Below, one piece after another: positions 13,664-26,308 of a stretch of 64,000 nucleotides of DNA. Under the pieces are notes generated by a model. The model made no database searches. It was not told the origin of the DNA and saw nothing but the letters and a program-made list of their open reading frames with translations. This stretch comes from Tetrahymena elliotti 4EA (taxonomy: Eukaryota; Ciliophora; Oligohymenophorea; Hymenostomatida; Tetrahymenidae). The stretch is from positions 271,674 through 335,673 of the forward strand of contig JH720373.1 of NCBI GenBank assembly GCA_000231825.2, given 5' to 3'. Each line of letters opens with the position of its first letter. The first letter of the stretch is position 1. A program made the translations under genes and the position numbers.

Positions 13664-14580
13664 TTTTTCTTCTCAATTCTTTTTTGATCAAACAAAAGAA
13701 AAATCTCTAAAATCTATCTATCTATCTATTTATTAATTAATTTCACTAATAATATTTAATGTATTTATTAAACTGATTGATGCATCTAAATTTCTTCAAC
13801 GAGTGATAAATAAATAATATACAAACATATTAAATATCCAATCTCTCTCTTGCCTCATAAATCAAACATTTGTCGATCTGATATATTCATGTACTCTTGC
13901 ACCTCAGTATTTCTTAGAATTTTAGATTTTATTGATTTTAAATTGAAAATTTATTCTCTTCAAAAAATAAAAATTTGCTAAAATATTTTTAAAATTACAT
14001 TCATTTTTATTGTAATTCTTTGCTTTATTTTATTGAAGTAGATATTTATACTCAAATTTATTAATAGAGCAGATAATTATTTGTAATCAAAATACTTGGT
14101 TTACATTGTATTTGAAAAATTATTTTTTTTTATTAGGAGAAGACAAAAATTTGTTTTAGTTTTTTTAAAAAAATTTACTGAAATTACTTTATATTAATTT
14201 AAAATCCATTTTTTATTATTTTATTGATAATTATATTAACATTATTAAAAATATATAATAACTCAATGTCATATTGTATTTAATAAGTGAATTAAAATTG
14301 GATTAATCTTAATATGAAAATATTTTCATGAATTATAATAAAATATAAATATTTTGATTGCAAATAATTATTTTTTATTGTTTAAATAACCTTTTAAAAA
14401 AGAGATAATAGATTCTAAAATCTAGAAAGATATGGTTAATAATTAGTAATTATTAAAAGCCTGAAATTTAATCAAAATTTGAAATATATCAGAAAAATAA
14501 TCTTATTTTTTTTATTAATTTGTAACAATTAAAAATACATAATTTATTTAAATTTTAACAGAAGGATTTTAAAATCCCAT
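13664..14580. promoter_or_regulatory. Shared upstream region of SEL1L-like and CHID1-like genes
   Basis: About 0.9 kb between divergent start codons, very AT-rich, with a TATC microsatellite at 13708-13727. Both neighbours are secretory-pathway genes. That pairing is suggestive but could be chance. No binding site is identifiable by eye. Confidence 0.4.
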
Positions 14581-16071
14581 ATGAGTAAACTAAGGTTAAC
14601 ATTAAGTATAATCACATTGCTTATTTTAGTTTAAGAAATAAGTGCTTCTCTGATTTAAAGTAAATAGCAATAGATAATATGCTTAAATGGTTTGAAAAAA
14701 TTAATATATTTATACTAAAATAATAGTAAATAAAGAGAAAGAAAATATTGAAAATGCACTTGAATCATTTAAAAAAACAAAAAATATTTACAAATAAAAA
14801 TAATATCAAGGAGAAACCTTTGCGTTCTTAACACCATGGTACATTTAAGCATATTAAATGTTTAAAATAACAACTTTTTTAAGGAATAAGTAAGGTTTCG
14901 AAAGAGCTTTGAAATTCAAAGACAAGTTTACATATCTAAGCCCAGTTTGGTTTGAGATAAAAGACATGGGAAGCTATCAAAAGGTATTTAATAGATAAAT
15001 TATGAATGAAAGAATTAATTTTAACAATTTTTGTTATCATAAATAATAAGTTAGATGGAGAGCATAATATTGATGAGAATTTTTTAAATTAGATAAAAGA
15101 ACTTAAGGAACAAAACTCTACAAATATTAAGATTCTCCCTAGAATATATTTATCAGATGAATAAACCCTTATCAGTTTTAAAGATATGTGGGCAAGATAG
15201 AAAGTTCTTGACCAAATTGCTAAGTATATTGATAAATTTGATGGTTTCGTCTTTGACTCTGTCTTTCTTTCATACTTTTAAGCATCTAGGCAGTATGATT
15301 AAATTGCTTTTGTTAGAGAATTGAGTTAACTTGTCAGAGATAAACATAATAAGTTATTCTTTGCATGTCTCTTAGTAAGCTAAATCTAATAGTAATTATA
15401 ATATTATATTTAAAATAAAACAATAAAAAATTAGGGAAAGTAAGATAGATTTAAATGGAAACGATCTCATATGATAGTTTTACTTGATTTGGTTGATAGA
15501 TTACTTGTAAGTGCATATGACTATCATCAAATTATTGATGGATATTACCCAATAAATCCAATTAGCTGGATTTAAGATAACATTGATTTCTTTGAATAAA
15601 AGCATCGTCCTAAAATTTTAATTGTAAATTTCAAATCAAAACTAAAATAAATTCATCTTTATATTCTTAGGGAATTCCATTTTATGGATTTAAAATCTCA
15701 AACAGAGTTGATTATATTATGGGAGATGAGTAATTAAAATTTTATTTTTCAAAATATTCCATATTACTTACTACATTTATTTAAATTTAAATATGATATT
15801 TTTTTACATTTCTAATTAATTATTAAATAAAAAAAATATTTTTAAAAGATTCAAAAAGCTAATTGAAGAAAATGAAGTTGATTCTGTAAAATGGGTGGAC
15901 ACATTTAAAGAATGTGTATTTAGATCCTCTGATGAAGAAACGACAAGATATTATTATCCATGCTTAAAATTCATCGATGAAAGGCTGAAACTTTTTGATC
16001 AAGAAAAAATAGGAGGAGTATATATTTGGGAGTTAGGACAAGGATAAGACATATTATTAGAACCTTTTTGA
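14581..16071 (+). CDS. CHID1-like GH18 family protein (chitinase domain-containing 1)
   Basis: Seven exons: 14581-14659, 14727-14838, 14884-14983, 15051-15374, 15435-15623, 15671-15729, 15849-16071; 361 residues, TGA 16069-16071. Residues 1-23 form a signal peptide (MSKLRLTLSIITLLILVQ). Blocks align in order with animal CHID1: FLTPWNKQGFERALKFKDKF then TYLSPVWFEI, KILPRIYLSDEQ, DKFDGFVFDSVF, VSAYDYH, KILIGIPFYGFK and the closing GVYIWELGQGQD. CHID1 is a lysosomal/secreted GH18 member usually lacking the catalytic DxxDxDxE Glu. Here the equivalent segment is DGFVFDSV, so hydrolase activity is doubtful. The 45-nt intron 14839-14883 is placed by homology: splicing it creates the conserved TPWNKQG junction. 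Confidence 0.88.
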
Positions 16072-16705
16072 TTTCAAAACAAATATTTTATTATTAAATT
16101 TATATTAGAAATGTAATTTTACAATTTATAATTTATTTCATTAAAAAATACTCCTAAAATTTTTAAGAAAAATTAAAATCTCCAGAGTGAATATACCTAA
16201 ACCATTTCAAATTATTTTAAGTTAGTATAATTTGATTTATTCAGCCATAATTTTCTTCACTAAAAAGTTGAAAATAAAGACCAAAAAAATTATTTTTCTT
16301 CATTTTAGTTTTTTTTTTATTGTAAAATAATTTATTTTAGTAAAATAAAATTAAAAAATATAAGGTAATTAATTAATTTTTAGAATGAATATTTAATATG
16401 AAAGGTAATACTATATTTCATAGATTATAGATATCATTTTATGAGTAATTCAAGATAGACAATGCTGAATAAATAAATTAATCAATTAAATAATAATTAA
16501 ATATCTATCTATCTATAAAAAGATTGACTTTATTTTACTCAAAATAAAAAAGTTAATTCAAAAAGCAAGAATTATTTTCTTAAGTTACGAGAAAACCATA
16601 ATTACTAATTATTGCATCTTATTTCAAGTTAGATCTGAAAAAGAATAAAATATTTTAAATAGAATCTGATAGAAGTAGTTGAAAAGAACAAATAAAATTA
16701 TAAAA
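16072..16705. other. Intergenic spacer
   Basis: AT-rich region between two plus-strand genes, containing the 3' flank of the CHID1-like gene and the promoter of the Rtf1 gene. A TATC microsatellite lies near 16501-16517. Nothing else recognised. Confidence 0.5.
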
Positions 16706-18521
16706 ATGGACAATTTGGTTGATAAGAGAGATAGCAATGCAAATGATAAAGATTTGCAAAAGAAGAAGAAGAAAAACAATTTTAACTAAAAGGAAGTATT
16801 TAGTGATGGGTATGATTCAGAAGGTTATAAAGATGAAGAGGATAGAAAGAAGTTAAATTTAATGAATGAAGTTGATAGAGTTAATGAATTAAATAGAAGA
16901 TTAGAAGAAAGATAAAATAAAAAATTTGATGAGAAAATTGCAGAGAAGGCAGAAAAAGTGAAAACAACTGCAGGAGTTGCTGCAACTTCTAACATTTTTG
17001 TTGATCCCACAAATGGTTTAGATTAATCTAAAAAGAGTCAAGTAGAAAAGGATAAAATGTAGTTGAAAAAAGAGTTAGATTCTAAAAGAGAAAAATTTAA
17101 AGACTAAAATACTCATTCTAGTAATAATAACAACAATAATGATTACTATTATTCCCAATATGACGACCCTAAGAATCAAACACATGGTTTAGCATAGCAT
17201 CAAAGAGAAAGAAATACTTAGAGTGATGAATTTTAAAAATTAGTTAAATTGCTTACCCTCACAAAGGATTATCTTAATAAATTACTTCTCCGTTCATATT
17301 TCCACGAATTAATTAAAGGAGCCTATGCTAAAGTAAGAATAGGTAAAATTCAATTTATTTACCTTTATAAATATAAAATAATTTTTATTGAGAAAGCAAA
17401 TCATTTTTAGAAGTGTGGTTTAAAATAGATAATTATTAAATTTAATATTTTTACAAAAAGAGAATTGTTTTACAAAAAAAAACAAAATGCTTTTTGAATA
17501 ATTAACATGTTTCTCAATAAGAACACCAAATATTATTAAAAAAATAAATAAATTTAAAGGAAACTATTTCATAATTTTTTATTTTATATAATGAATGGCT
17601 TAAAATAATAATTTTTGAATAAACTCAAGGTACCAAGTATGAAATCTATAAAATTGAAGGAGCAATTGTAATTAATTGTTAACAGTACAGATAGATTTGT
17701 ATTTATTTATTCTTTTAAATATTAAAAATTAATAGACTGAAGGCAGTTCAACACTTTTTGTTTTAAATAATGGCATTAAGACTAGGAAAATAGATTTACA
17801 ATTCATTTCAAACTAGAGTCCTGATTAAGGTGAGCTTTGTACTTACTACGAATAAAATTTTAGACATGAAAAATTGTAGAGTTTATAAGACAAAAAGAAG
17901 TAGTTTGATGACTTGATTAATAAAAAGTAAGAAAAGAGTGAGAAACAAAAATATTAGGAAATTGATCATTAATTTACCCATAAATTAGATTAAGGATATT
18001 TTGAAAAGCAGAACAATTTAAATGCTAATGAAGTTTAAACATATATAGATTTCTACAAAGATAGATTATTAGATATTGAATATATTGAGCAATATTAAGC
18101 AAGAGAAGATAAATCCTCTGAATAAGAAAAACTCTTAAAAGACAAGGTAAGGTTTTAAAAAAATGTAGAATTCTTATAAAAGCAATTTAAGCTTGTCAAG
18201 CATTAAATAGTTCCAATCTTTACTAAAAATGTCCTTGAAATGGGTTCTAAGATTAGTGAGTAAGCCTTAAATAAAAAGAATGCAAAAATAAAAGATAAAA
18301 CTATGATAAGAAGATAGAAAATTCAAAAATTACAACAACCTTATTTCGCTTTTGAGGAGCAATTTAAATAACTATCATAATACTCTACTTCAATTTTGTT
18401 AAAAGAAACTATTAAAAATAATCACTTAAACTTATCTCTTTCTTCATAAATATAAAAAGATTTAAGTGCTGTTGATTGTTCTGATTAAGCTATGCAATCT
18501 TTGATTTCTAATAAAAAATGA
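16706..18521 (+). CDS. RTF1: Rtf1 homologue (Paf1 complex, Plus3 domain)
   Basis: Exons 16706-17342, 17630-17667 and 17736-18521 give 486 residues; TGA 18519-18521. The N-terminal half is charged and contains the Rtf1-like motif SDGYDSEGYKDEEDRKK (about 33-49). The Plus3 domain starts near residue 180 (LTLTKDYLNKLLLRSYFHEL) and continues IKGAYAKVRIG, TKYEIYKIEGAITEGSS, then GIKTRKIDLQFISNQSPDQG; these match the Rtf1 order of the 'xRS...F..lv.G.fVRi' start, the 'vYrv.eI..v' strand and the '.l.fiSNq.ft..E' end. A basic coiled-coil tail follows, as in the family. Known role: Paf1C subunit coupling Pol II elongation to H2B ubiquitylation. The 287-nt first intron is long for this window. Confidence 0.85.
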
Positions 18522-19174
18522 CCACATATTTTATATCAAACTGAACAAAACAAAATCATTTTGATAATTTAATAAAAAACAAAATATTCATATATTGATT
18601 TATAATGTTTACTTTTTCAATGTTTAAACTTTAAATTTAATTATCCTTAAATTTACTCATATTTTTTATTAATATTCACATAATATAAAATAATTTAATC
18701 TTTGTTGCATTTGATTAAGCCAATTCAATATTTGATTTGTCTAAATATTAGAAATTAACTATCAATAAGATTTTTTACTATTTTTCTTAAATTAAAAATA
18801 TTTGATATATTCAAGCAATTTTATTTTTAAAACTTTTTGAATGTTGATTTGCTTTTTTTAATTAATATCATTAAAATCATTATTTTTAGTGTATTTTTTT
18901 GGGCTGATTATCTCATTTAATTTAAAATATCTATGTAGTTAGTTAGTTACCTATCTATCCTAAAATAAAACATAAAATCTAATTTAAAAATATAGAAAAT
19001 TTAACTCCTTTCTTTCTGATTAAAATATTATAAAAAAATTTAGTTTGAAAGAAATCAGAAAGTCCTATTTTAAATCATAAATTTACTGAAAGATTAAATT
19101 AAACTTTTACCATTGTTTATTTATGAATTAATTCATATTCAATTTAATTTTTAAGAAAATTAAAAAATAAATTA
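18522..19174. other. Intergenic spacer upstream of LRR gene A
   Basis: AT-rich 3' flank of Rtf1 plus the presumed promoter of LRR gene A. No ORF or RNA recognised. Confidence 0.5.
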
Positions 19175-21749
19175 ATGTCAGCATAGAACGTTAAATATTT
19201 AACAAATCTCACTGACGTACACAAACTTTTTTAGAATAGAATCCATATTTTAAAATTTATTAATTAAAAATTATTAAGTTCTGATTTATCTTTATGTAAT
19301 GGCCTAGATGTTGATTTGAGGTAATTTTGTTAATTTTTCTTTAAAGTATCTAATCTAAGTTTTAAACTATGGTAAATAAATATGTATTTGAAAATTAATT
19401 ATACATTTTTGAATACATAAGAAGACTCTAATTTATTTTGTTTGACTTGATATTTTCATTAAATTTTGTTTATTGCTAACATAATTCTAGGATCTAAGTT
19501 AGCTGAATGCTCTAATCTCTAAACTTTGCTCTTTACCTACAGTAAAAATAGTTTTTCAATATTGATTATGAATTTTAAAAAAATAAAGGCTATTTAAAAA
19601 TAGTATACTAACTAATTTAAGAGATATTCGTCTAATTTTTACTTTTTATTAAGAATTTTTTGATTTATTTTACTTTTTTCATTCTTAGAATCTTTTGATA
19701 ATTTTTTAAAATGACAATAATATTGGTAAATTGCTTTAATTTCTAAACTTTGATTCTTTACCTTGAGTAAAAATTTTTTTTTTCATACTTTTTTTAAATT
19801 GATGGGTGAATAACTAAATGACTAACTGGTGAATTTATATGTGTTTACTTAAAATTTGGTACACTCATTCGTATTTTTTTTGTTTTCAAATTTAATTAAT
19901 ATTTTCATCTTTTTATCATTTTTTCAATATTTTTTATCTATTATTTTTTAAAAGCGTCGATCGTATTGGCGAAATAGGTACATAAAAGTTAGGATCTGAG
20001 TTAGGAAAATGCTTTAATCTCTAAACTTTATCTCTTAACCTTGAGTAAAAATATTTTTTCAATATTAATTATGCTTTTATTTATTTATTTATTTATGAAT
20101 AACTGACTATTTATTTGTGTACTTGATATTTGTGTTGTTTTCTAATTTAATTGACATTTTAATCTTTTTTTATTCTTTCAATACTTCTTTATTTAATATT
20201 TTATATTTTTTAAAGTGGTAATAATATTGGTCAAAGAGCAGTATAACAACTATCTGAGTTAGCAAAATGCTCTAATCTATAAACTTTGACTCTTGGTCTC
20301 TAGTAAAAATATTGTTTCAATTTTAGTTCTCTAATTTTTAATGAGTAAACTAAATATCTTAATTTAAGAGGAATAATTTAGTTCTTTACCAACATATTTT
20401 ATCTAACAAAGCAGAATGTAGGTTTAAAATTTTTAAAATACAGAAAAATGCTTGTGCTTACTAGATATTTGACTGATTTATTAATTTATATTAACACTTT
20501 TATGTTTTACTCATTTTTTCCATATTTTTTTATTCAGTATTTTATATTTTTATTATTTTTTAAAAGTGGAAATAATTTAGGGGAAGTGGGTACAGAAAAA
20601 TTAGGATCAGAAATAGCAAAATACTCTAAACTCTAAACTTTGGGTCTGAACCTTGAGTAAAAATAGTTTTTCAATATTAATGATGCATTTTTAAATAAAT
20701 GAATTTTTTAATTTGTAAGTGAGAGACTTGCGAATTTATTATTTGGCCATGCACCAATTTTTATTTGTTTTTTTTCTAATTTAATTAAAAATTTTTATTA
20801 TTTTAGGCATATTTTTGAGATTTTTTTATTTAATTTTTAAATTATTTTTTATTAGGTGGAATGATATTGGCTAAAATGGTGCATAAAAATTAGGATATGA
20901 GCTATCAAAATGCTCTAAACTTAAGAATTTGACTCTTAACCTTAAGTAAAGTTTTTAAACATTAATTATGAGTTTTTGAATAAACAAAGACTTTAATTTA
21001 TGAATCATATATTTAGGTTTAATAGATATTTGGCTCATTAATTTTTATTTATTATTTTCAATTTTAATTCTTTTATCTTTTCTCATTTCAATATTTCTTT
21101 ATTCTATATATATTTTTATAATTTTTTAAAAGGCAGAATAGTATTTGTCCAATTGGAGCATAAAGACTAGGATCCTAGTTAGCAAAATGCTCTCATCTCT
21201 AAACTCTGAGTCTTGACCTTGCGTAAAAATAATTTTATTACTCATTTTTGAATGAATAAAGACTTTAATTTATCAGCAACTGACTAAACTAAAAGATTGA
21301 CTTACTTATTTGAGTTATCTTAATATTAAACTTATAGATTAATTTTTATTTATTTTTTAAAATTTAATTAACATTTTTTATCTTTATTCTCATTCTTTGA
21401 ATGTTTTGTATTTTTATCCTTTTTTAAAAGAGTTAATAATATTGGTCAAATGGATGAATAAAGATTAAAACATTTCAAATCAAAAAGATTAGTCATTTGT
21501 GATATCTATTTTTACATGTTTATTTAATACAAAAAACATGAAAGGTATTAGTTAGTGATGATTTAAAATATGAGAACACATTTTTAAAAACTTGTAATTG
21601 ATTTAATTAAATATTAAAAAATCATGGATGGAGTCTTAAAATTTCTGTTTTTATTTTCTATTTTATTAAACTTCTCTAAATTTTTTATAAATTAAAATTG
21701 GATTTTGAAATATTTTTGTTAAATCTACTAAGCTTATATATAATTCTGA
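19175..21749 (+). CDS. Leucine-rich-repeat protein A, one repeat per exon
   Basis: Proposed exons: 19175-19320, 19955-20044, 20216-20302, 20567-20656, 20856-20945, 21133-21222, 21431-21749; 303 residues, TGA 21747-21749. The first exon is 146 nt, the same length as in gene B, and encodes MSAQNVKYLTNLTDVHKLF... with a KLLSS motif shared with B. Each internal exon enters and leaves in phase 2 and encodes one ~30-residue RI/NLR-type LRR, e.g. GNNLGEVGTEKLGSEIAKYS then KLQTLGLNL. The last exon starts with a partial repeat (VNNIGQMDEQRLKHF) and a KSKRLV motif like that of gene B. The 3' tail after about 21500 lacks LRR character and may be wrongly extended. The splice from exon 1 over the decayed units to 19955 is inference. 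Function unknown; such LRRs are protein-binding. Confidence 0.65.
19482..19768 (+). pseudogene. Two decayed LRR exons in the first intron of LRR gene A
   Basis: At 19482-19560 the 3' half of a repeat exon survives (KLAECSNLQTLL, then donor GTAAAAATAG), but its 5' half is gone and the only acceptor AG would give a frame that hits TGA. At 19712-19768 a second unit keeps NNIG and the Leu-rich end but has an internal deletion, a damaged acceptor (AAAATG for AAAAG) and runs into TGA. Both are read as dead cassettes now inside intron 1. Confidence 0.65.
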
Positions 21750-22603
21750 ATAAAAGAAACTTTTGAAATTAAATTAGTTAGGGTTAGAGTTGCAGATTAA
21801 ATTAATGATTACCTTCTAAGATTTAATTAAATGAAATAAAAATATTTATAAAATATATTTAATACATTTTAGGTGTATTATCTCCACTTTCTATTTTTTA
21901 TTAGTTTCCTAACTAGTAAGACTTTGAGGGATCATAACTACTATTTTAAATCTAGTAAAAGTAAAGATTATAACCGCCTATAATTAAAAGCTTAAATTAA
22001 TTTAAAACCATTATTGAAGCTGGATTATTAGAATTGATAAATGTTTGAATGAAGATTAAGTTGGATTCTTAGAACAGATAGATCTAAATATTTCCTTCCT
22101 ATTACAAGAAAAACACCTGCTAGTTATCTTCACTAAAGTAAATGAACTAAGTCAGTAGAGTGAAATTTGTGATTTTAGTTAATGGCTTAATGCTTAAAGG
22201 ATTAAATGTGTCATAAACAGTTACCACTAATGAATGGTCTGAGACCCATAACGTATTTGAAGAGTAATTAAAAACTAGTGTGGAAACATCTTTAATTGTA
22301 AAATAACTCTAAATTATTTGAAAATTTCCTGTGGAAATTTTAAATCTAGGGAAAAACTAAACCGCGCTTATCACTGATAGCAAAAAAGTAGTTCTAGTAT
22401 GGATTTTGAAGAGTAATTATGAAATTTAGTTATTCTGTTTCACAGATGGTGTTTAAATTAACTTAAACGGCTTAAAGTGAAGAGTAAACTGATTTATTCT
22501 TTAAATTTTTTTATTGCTCATATGACAAAGTGCACTCCACAAAAGTCTTTAGACAAAGAGTTAAGAATAAAAATTTAATCACCTATTTTTCTAATTTTTT
22601 CAT
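21622..22603 (-). pseudogene. Secreted/surface protein gene fragment (signal peptide plus beta-strand-rich region)
   Basis: From ATG 22603-22601 the frame starts with a good signal peptide (MKKLEKQVIKFLFLTLCLK, then VECTLSYEQQ) and reads to ISDKRG near 22363. The frame then changes; the continuation GNFQIIQSYFTIKDVSTLVF, NTLWVSDHSLVVTVYDTF, NNQQ/VFFLQQEGNIQIYLF-type strands and FKLLIIGGYNLYFYQ looks like repeats of a beta-propeller. A 34-nt GT-AG intron (22329-22362) would join the two frames, but that is shorter than other introns here. The frame runs to TGA 21624-21622, although coding character fades after ~21905. It overlaps the last exon of LRR gene A antisense. Either a truncated relic or a short gene; the family is not named. 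Confidence 0.5.
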
Positions 22604-23714
22604 TATTTTAATTGTTTTAATTAGTGATTATTTTTTTATATAAATTTCTTATGTTAAAACTTATCATTTTTAATAATTTAACTTTCAATATTTGAATGTG
22701 GGAAAACTTTTTATTCTTTAAGTTAGAAATCTTCATTTATTTTCATTAGAATTAACTACTTAACCTTTTTCATTATTAATTAATTATTATTCTAAATATT
22801 CAAATAAATTGAAAATAAATAAAAGTCTTTGTTATTTTTTACTCTTCTTGTTTGTTTAATTTTACATTAACACTATATTTTACAAACAGTAACTTGAATA
22901 GAAGATATTATATCATATTCCAGTAATTTTCTGTTTTAAATCAATTAAGTTTTTACTTTATTTCCTTTATTCTATCTATAAAATTTAAAATATGATAAAA
23001 TAAATAAACACAATGATCTAATATACTTTAATAATTAAAAATTAAAAAAAATAAATTAAATATTGACACTCTTTTACATAAAATTAACTTGGAAGTTTTT
23101 CTCATTAAATTTAATCATTATAGCTTTTATATGAATTTTTAAATGCAAATTACTAAATTTAATAAATACAAAAAATAAAATTAAAATAATTTATATTTGA
23201 GTTTTAATTTTGAAATAATGTGTTTAATTGATTATGCTGATGATGAAGTCTCTTCTTGAAAATTACATAGGGAGTTATCAAATTTAAATTATAGAGACAC
23301 AATAAATAATTAATGCAATATTCTTCATAGTATTGTCATACAGTAAATAAATAAGGAGATAACAAAATAAAAAGAAAGTAAAGAGCTAATTAAAAAATAG
23401 ATGCAAAGAGACACCTGCTATTCTTTTTTATGAAAAGGATTAATAATTTTTTGCTTTCTTGGTTTGGTTTGGTAAATAAAATAAATGCAAAAATATTAAA
23501 AAATTGATATTTCTGAAACAAGCTAGTCTAAGGTTAATTTATATTCACATAAACACATACAATAATATATATTTATATTAATTGAAAGAATCAATCAATA
23601 TAAGAAATTAACTATTTGTTTATCAAAAATTATATAAATCAAAAAATAAATATTCATTTAGCAACACTATTTTAATAGTATAAAAAAGGTATTTTAAACT
23701 TATAAGTTCCCTTT
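22604..23714. other. Intergenic spacer
   Basis: About 1.1 kb of AT-rich DNA between divergently oriented neighbours. A slightly G-richer patch lies at 23220-23480 but no frame in it looks coding. It probably contains the promoter of the CDC7-like kinase. Confidence 0.5.
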
Positions 23715-26308
23715 ATGAATCCCAACATCTAAATTTAATCAGATTACCATAAATTCCCACAAAATATGATTCCTACAAATTGCTAATATCCTAATATAGT
23801 ACCTAACATCCCTGTCACTCAAGGATAGGCTTCTCTTTACAATCTGCCAAATCCATAATAGTAAATATTTAGTAAGGGTATGTATTAGCAATAGCAGATC
23901 TAAAAACGTCAAGAGTAAAATAACTTCAATGCTAAAAATATTTAGGAAATATCTAATCCATTTATTAAATTTAGAAAACCCAAAGAAAAGCAGAATTTCT
24001 AACAAGAGAAATATTATAAAGACAAGCCAGCAGATTTTAAATATTTGCATAGCCATGGATATTATGTTAACAAAGAATTAGGCAGAGGTGGATATGGTGT
24101 TGTCTACAAAGCATATGAATAGTACTATTAATTTCCATTTTTATATTTATCTTTAAAAAAGAAGCTAGTAAATAATAGAAATAAATGAAAAAAATTAGAT
24201 TTAGAAAACAAGAACTATTTTCTTAATGAAAGCAAAATAATGCCACAATAATAATTAATTAGATATTTAAATCTTCATTTTTTATTTAGCAAATCAATCT
24301 TCAAAACTATTTTTTAATGGCTTTCATTTTGAATAATTCACAAAAATGAGAAATTCATCACCAAACTATTTTTCTTTATACTTTAGAATGATTTATTTTG
24401 TTTTGATTTGCTTTCCTTTCTATTTTGAATTAGTTCGTAACAAAAAAAGAGCTAGAAGGTTAATAGAAATAAAATAGAATGAATTCGATTCTAAACATTA
24501 TAGGCGCTTAATTTTGTATTACTAGCGATTTCAATATTTTTCTGAATACTCATCTATTCATTCAGAGTTCTTTGTTTCTAAAAGCACAAAATTTATTAAT
24601 TATTTTATTAATTTAAAATAATATTATAACAGCCGAGATGGAAACATTAACAAGAAAAAGAAGTTTGCCATTAAAATAAATTTCTAAACAGTATCTCCAG
24701 AACTTATTTTTTCTGAAATTGCCTTTCTCACACTATTAAAGGGTTAGCCATGTACACCTTAAATGGTAGATTTGTTCACTTAAGATGAAAAGACTCACAT
24801 TGTAATTGAATACTTTAAATATGAACCATTCATTGTAAGTATTTTATTTAAAAAAATAAAATTTAAAATAATATTTTGAAATATTTTTGCAGAAATTCTT
24901 TGCAGAATCAAATATGGAAGAAATAAAACATTACATTTATCAAATGCTACTTGCTGTGAAAACATTGAAATCTATGGGTATTTATCACAGAGATGTTAAG
25001 CCTGGTAACTTTTTGTATAACACAGCAGAGAAAAAGGGAATTTTAATCGATTATGGTTTATCTGAAATAGTAAAATTAATTTTTGAAAATCTATACTAAC
25101 TAAGAGCCATTTAAAATAAAAACTATTAAGGATGATAAATTTATTGAAAATTTGAAAGAATAATACAGACAAAAAAAGGATCCTGAGATTCAAAAAAAGA
25201 TTGATCTTTATTAAAACATCAAGAAATGTGAGAAAATCGTTGGAAAAAATAAAATAGGTAAATAATATTTCTTCTAAAAATCAACATTATTCATTCTTTA
25301 TTAATCTAAACTAGGTACTGAATCTTTTATGCCTTTGGAATCCATTCTAAGATATAGAGAATAAGGTTATTAAGTAGACATTTGGCCTATTGGTGTTGTT
25401 TTCCTTTAATTCTTGTTGAAAAAGTATAATATATTCAATAATGTCAGAATGTAAAATAAACCAAATCAAAATAAAAACAATCACAACAAATCTGGTTAAA
25501 TTAAAAACACATATTTCATCACATTCATTTTGGAATTAGCTAATATTTTTGGCTCAGAAGCTGTTATTGAACTTTGTAGAAAATATGGTATTTATTTATT
25601 TATTTATTCTCTTTAATTACTTTTTGAAATATAATCTTATCTTACTATTCAAAAGAGTATGAAGTCAGTTTACCTAACGAACTTCCTAAGGGGCCAATCA
25701 ATTTCAAAGAAATTATTAAAAAGTAACCTGAAAATATATCTAAATATATTTTTTTATTTATCAATGCATATTTTTTATTTAACAGAGAAGAATTTGATGA
25801 TGTTGCTAATGATTTACTCACTAAACTGATAGCACTTGACTAAGCAGATAGAATATCTGTTGAAGATGCTCTAAATCACCCCTTCTTTGATAGTATAAGA
25901 GATTATGAAGCCAAAAAATAACAATAGTAACAATAAAACCATTAAAATTAATAGTAATAACAATAATCGATTCATAAAAATTAAACAATACAAATATCTC
26001 CTGATTAATTGCCAGCTTAGTAATCTATCTAATAAATGCCTAAAAAATCTCTCTCTTCCTAAAATGGCATGCTCTAATAAATATCAGTACCTCAGTTATA
26101 AAATAACCCACAAATCCTAAACTCATATTTGCAGTTTCCCTACAACGGTAATTAAGCAATTCAAATTATAGGCCCATTATATAACTAAGCTCCATTTCCT
26201 ATTCAATAATCTGCAGGTATTCCCTAAGTAGTAAACCCTTAAAATTTTCAAGCCTTCACAAACTAAAACAAGAACGGTCTAAACATCTAACCACCTAAAT
26301 GAAAAATG
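23715..26308 (+). CDS. CDC7-like protein kinase
   Basis: Exons 23715-24121, 24633-24834, 24893-25069, 25131-25257, 25315-25587, 25656-25722, 25786-26308; 591 residues, TGA 26306-26308. A Gln-rich N-terminus precedes the kinase domain: Gly-loop ELGRGGYGVVYKAYE (about 120-134), Lys in KKFAIKINF, catalytic loop YHRDVKPGNFLYN, metal-binding DYG (IDYGLSEI), an insert with KKDPEIQKK, the activation segment GTESFMPLESILRYRE, and DIWPIGVVFLQFLLKKY. The ELANIFG motif and insert pattern after DYG fit CDC7, the replication-origin kinase acting with Dbf4 (family knowledge). Oddities: DYG for DFG and PLE for APE. Intron 1 is 511 nt; intron 6 (25723-25785) is 63 nt without in-frame TGA. The C-terminus is Q/N-rich. 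Confidence 0.8.

Noticed and set aside
13708..13727. TATC microsatellites scattered through spacers as possible CRISPR-like or regulatory arrays
   Set aside because: Short simple repeats without spacers; common background in AT-rich ciliate DNA.
23739..24056. 105-codon minus-strand ORF
   Set aside because: Antisense of the first CDC7-like exon, which encodes a proper Gly-loop on the plus strand.
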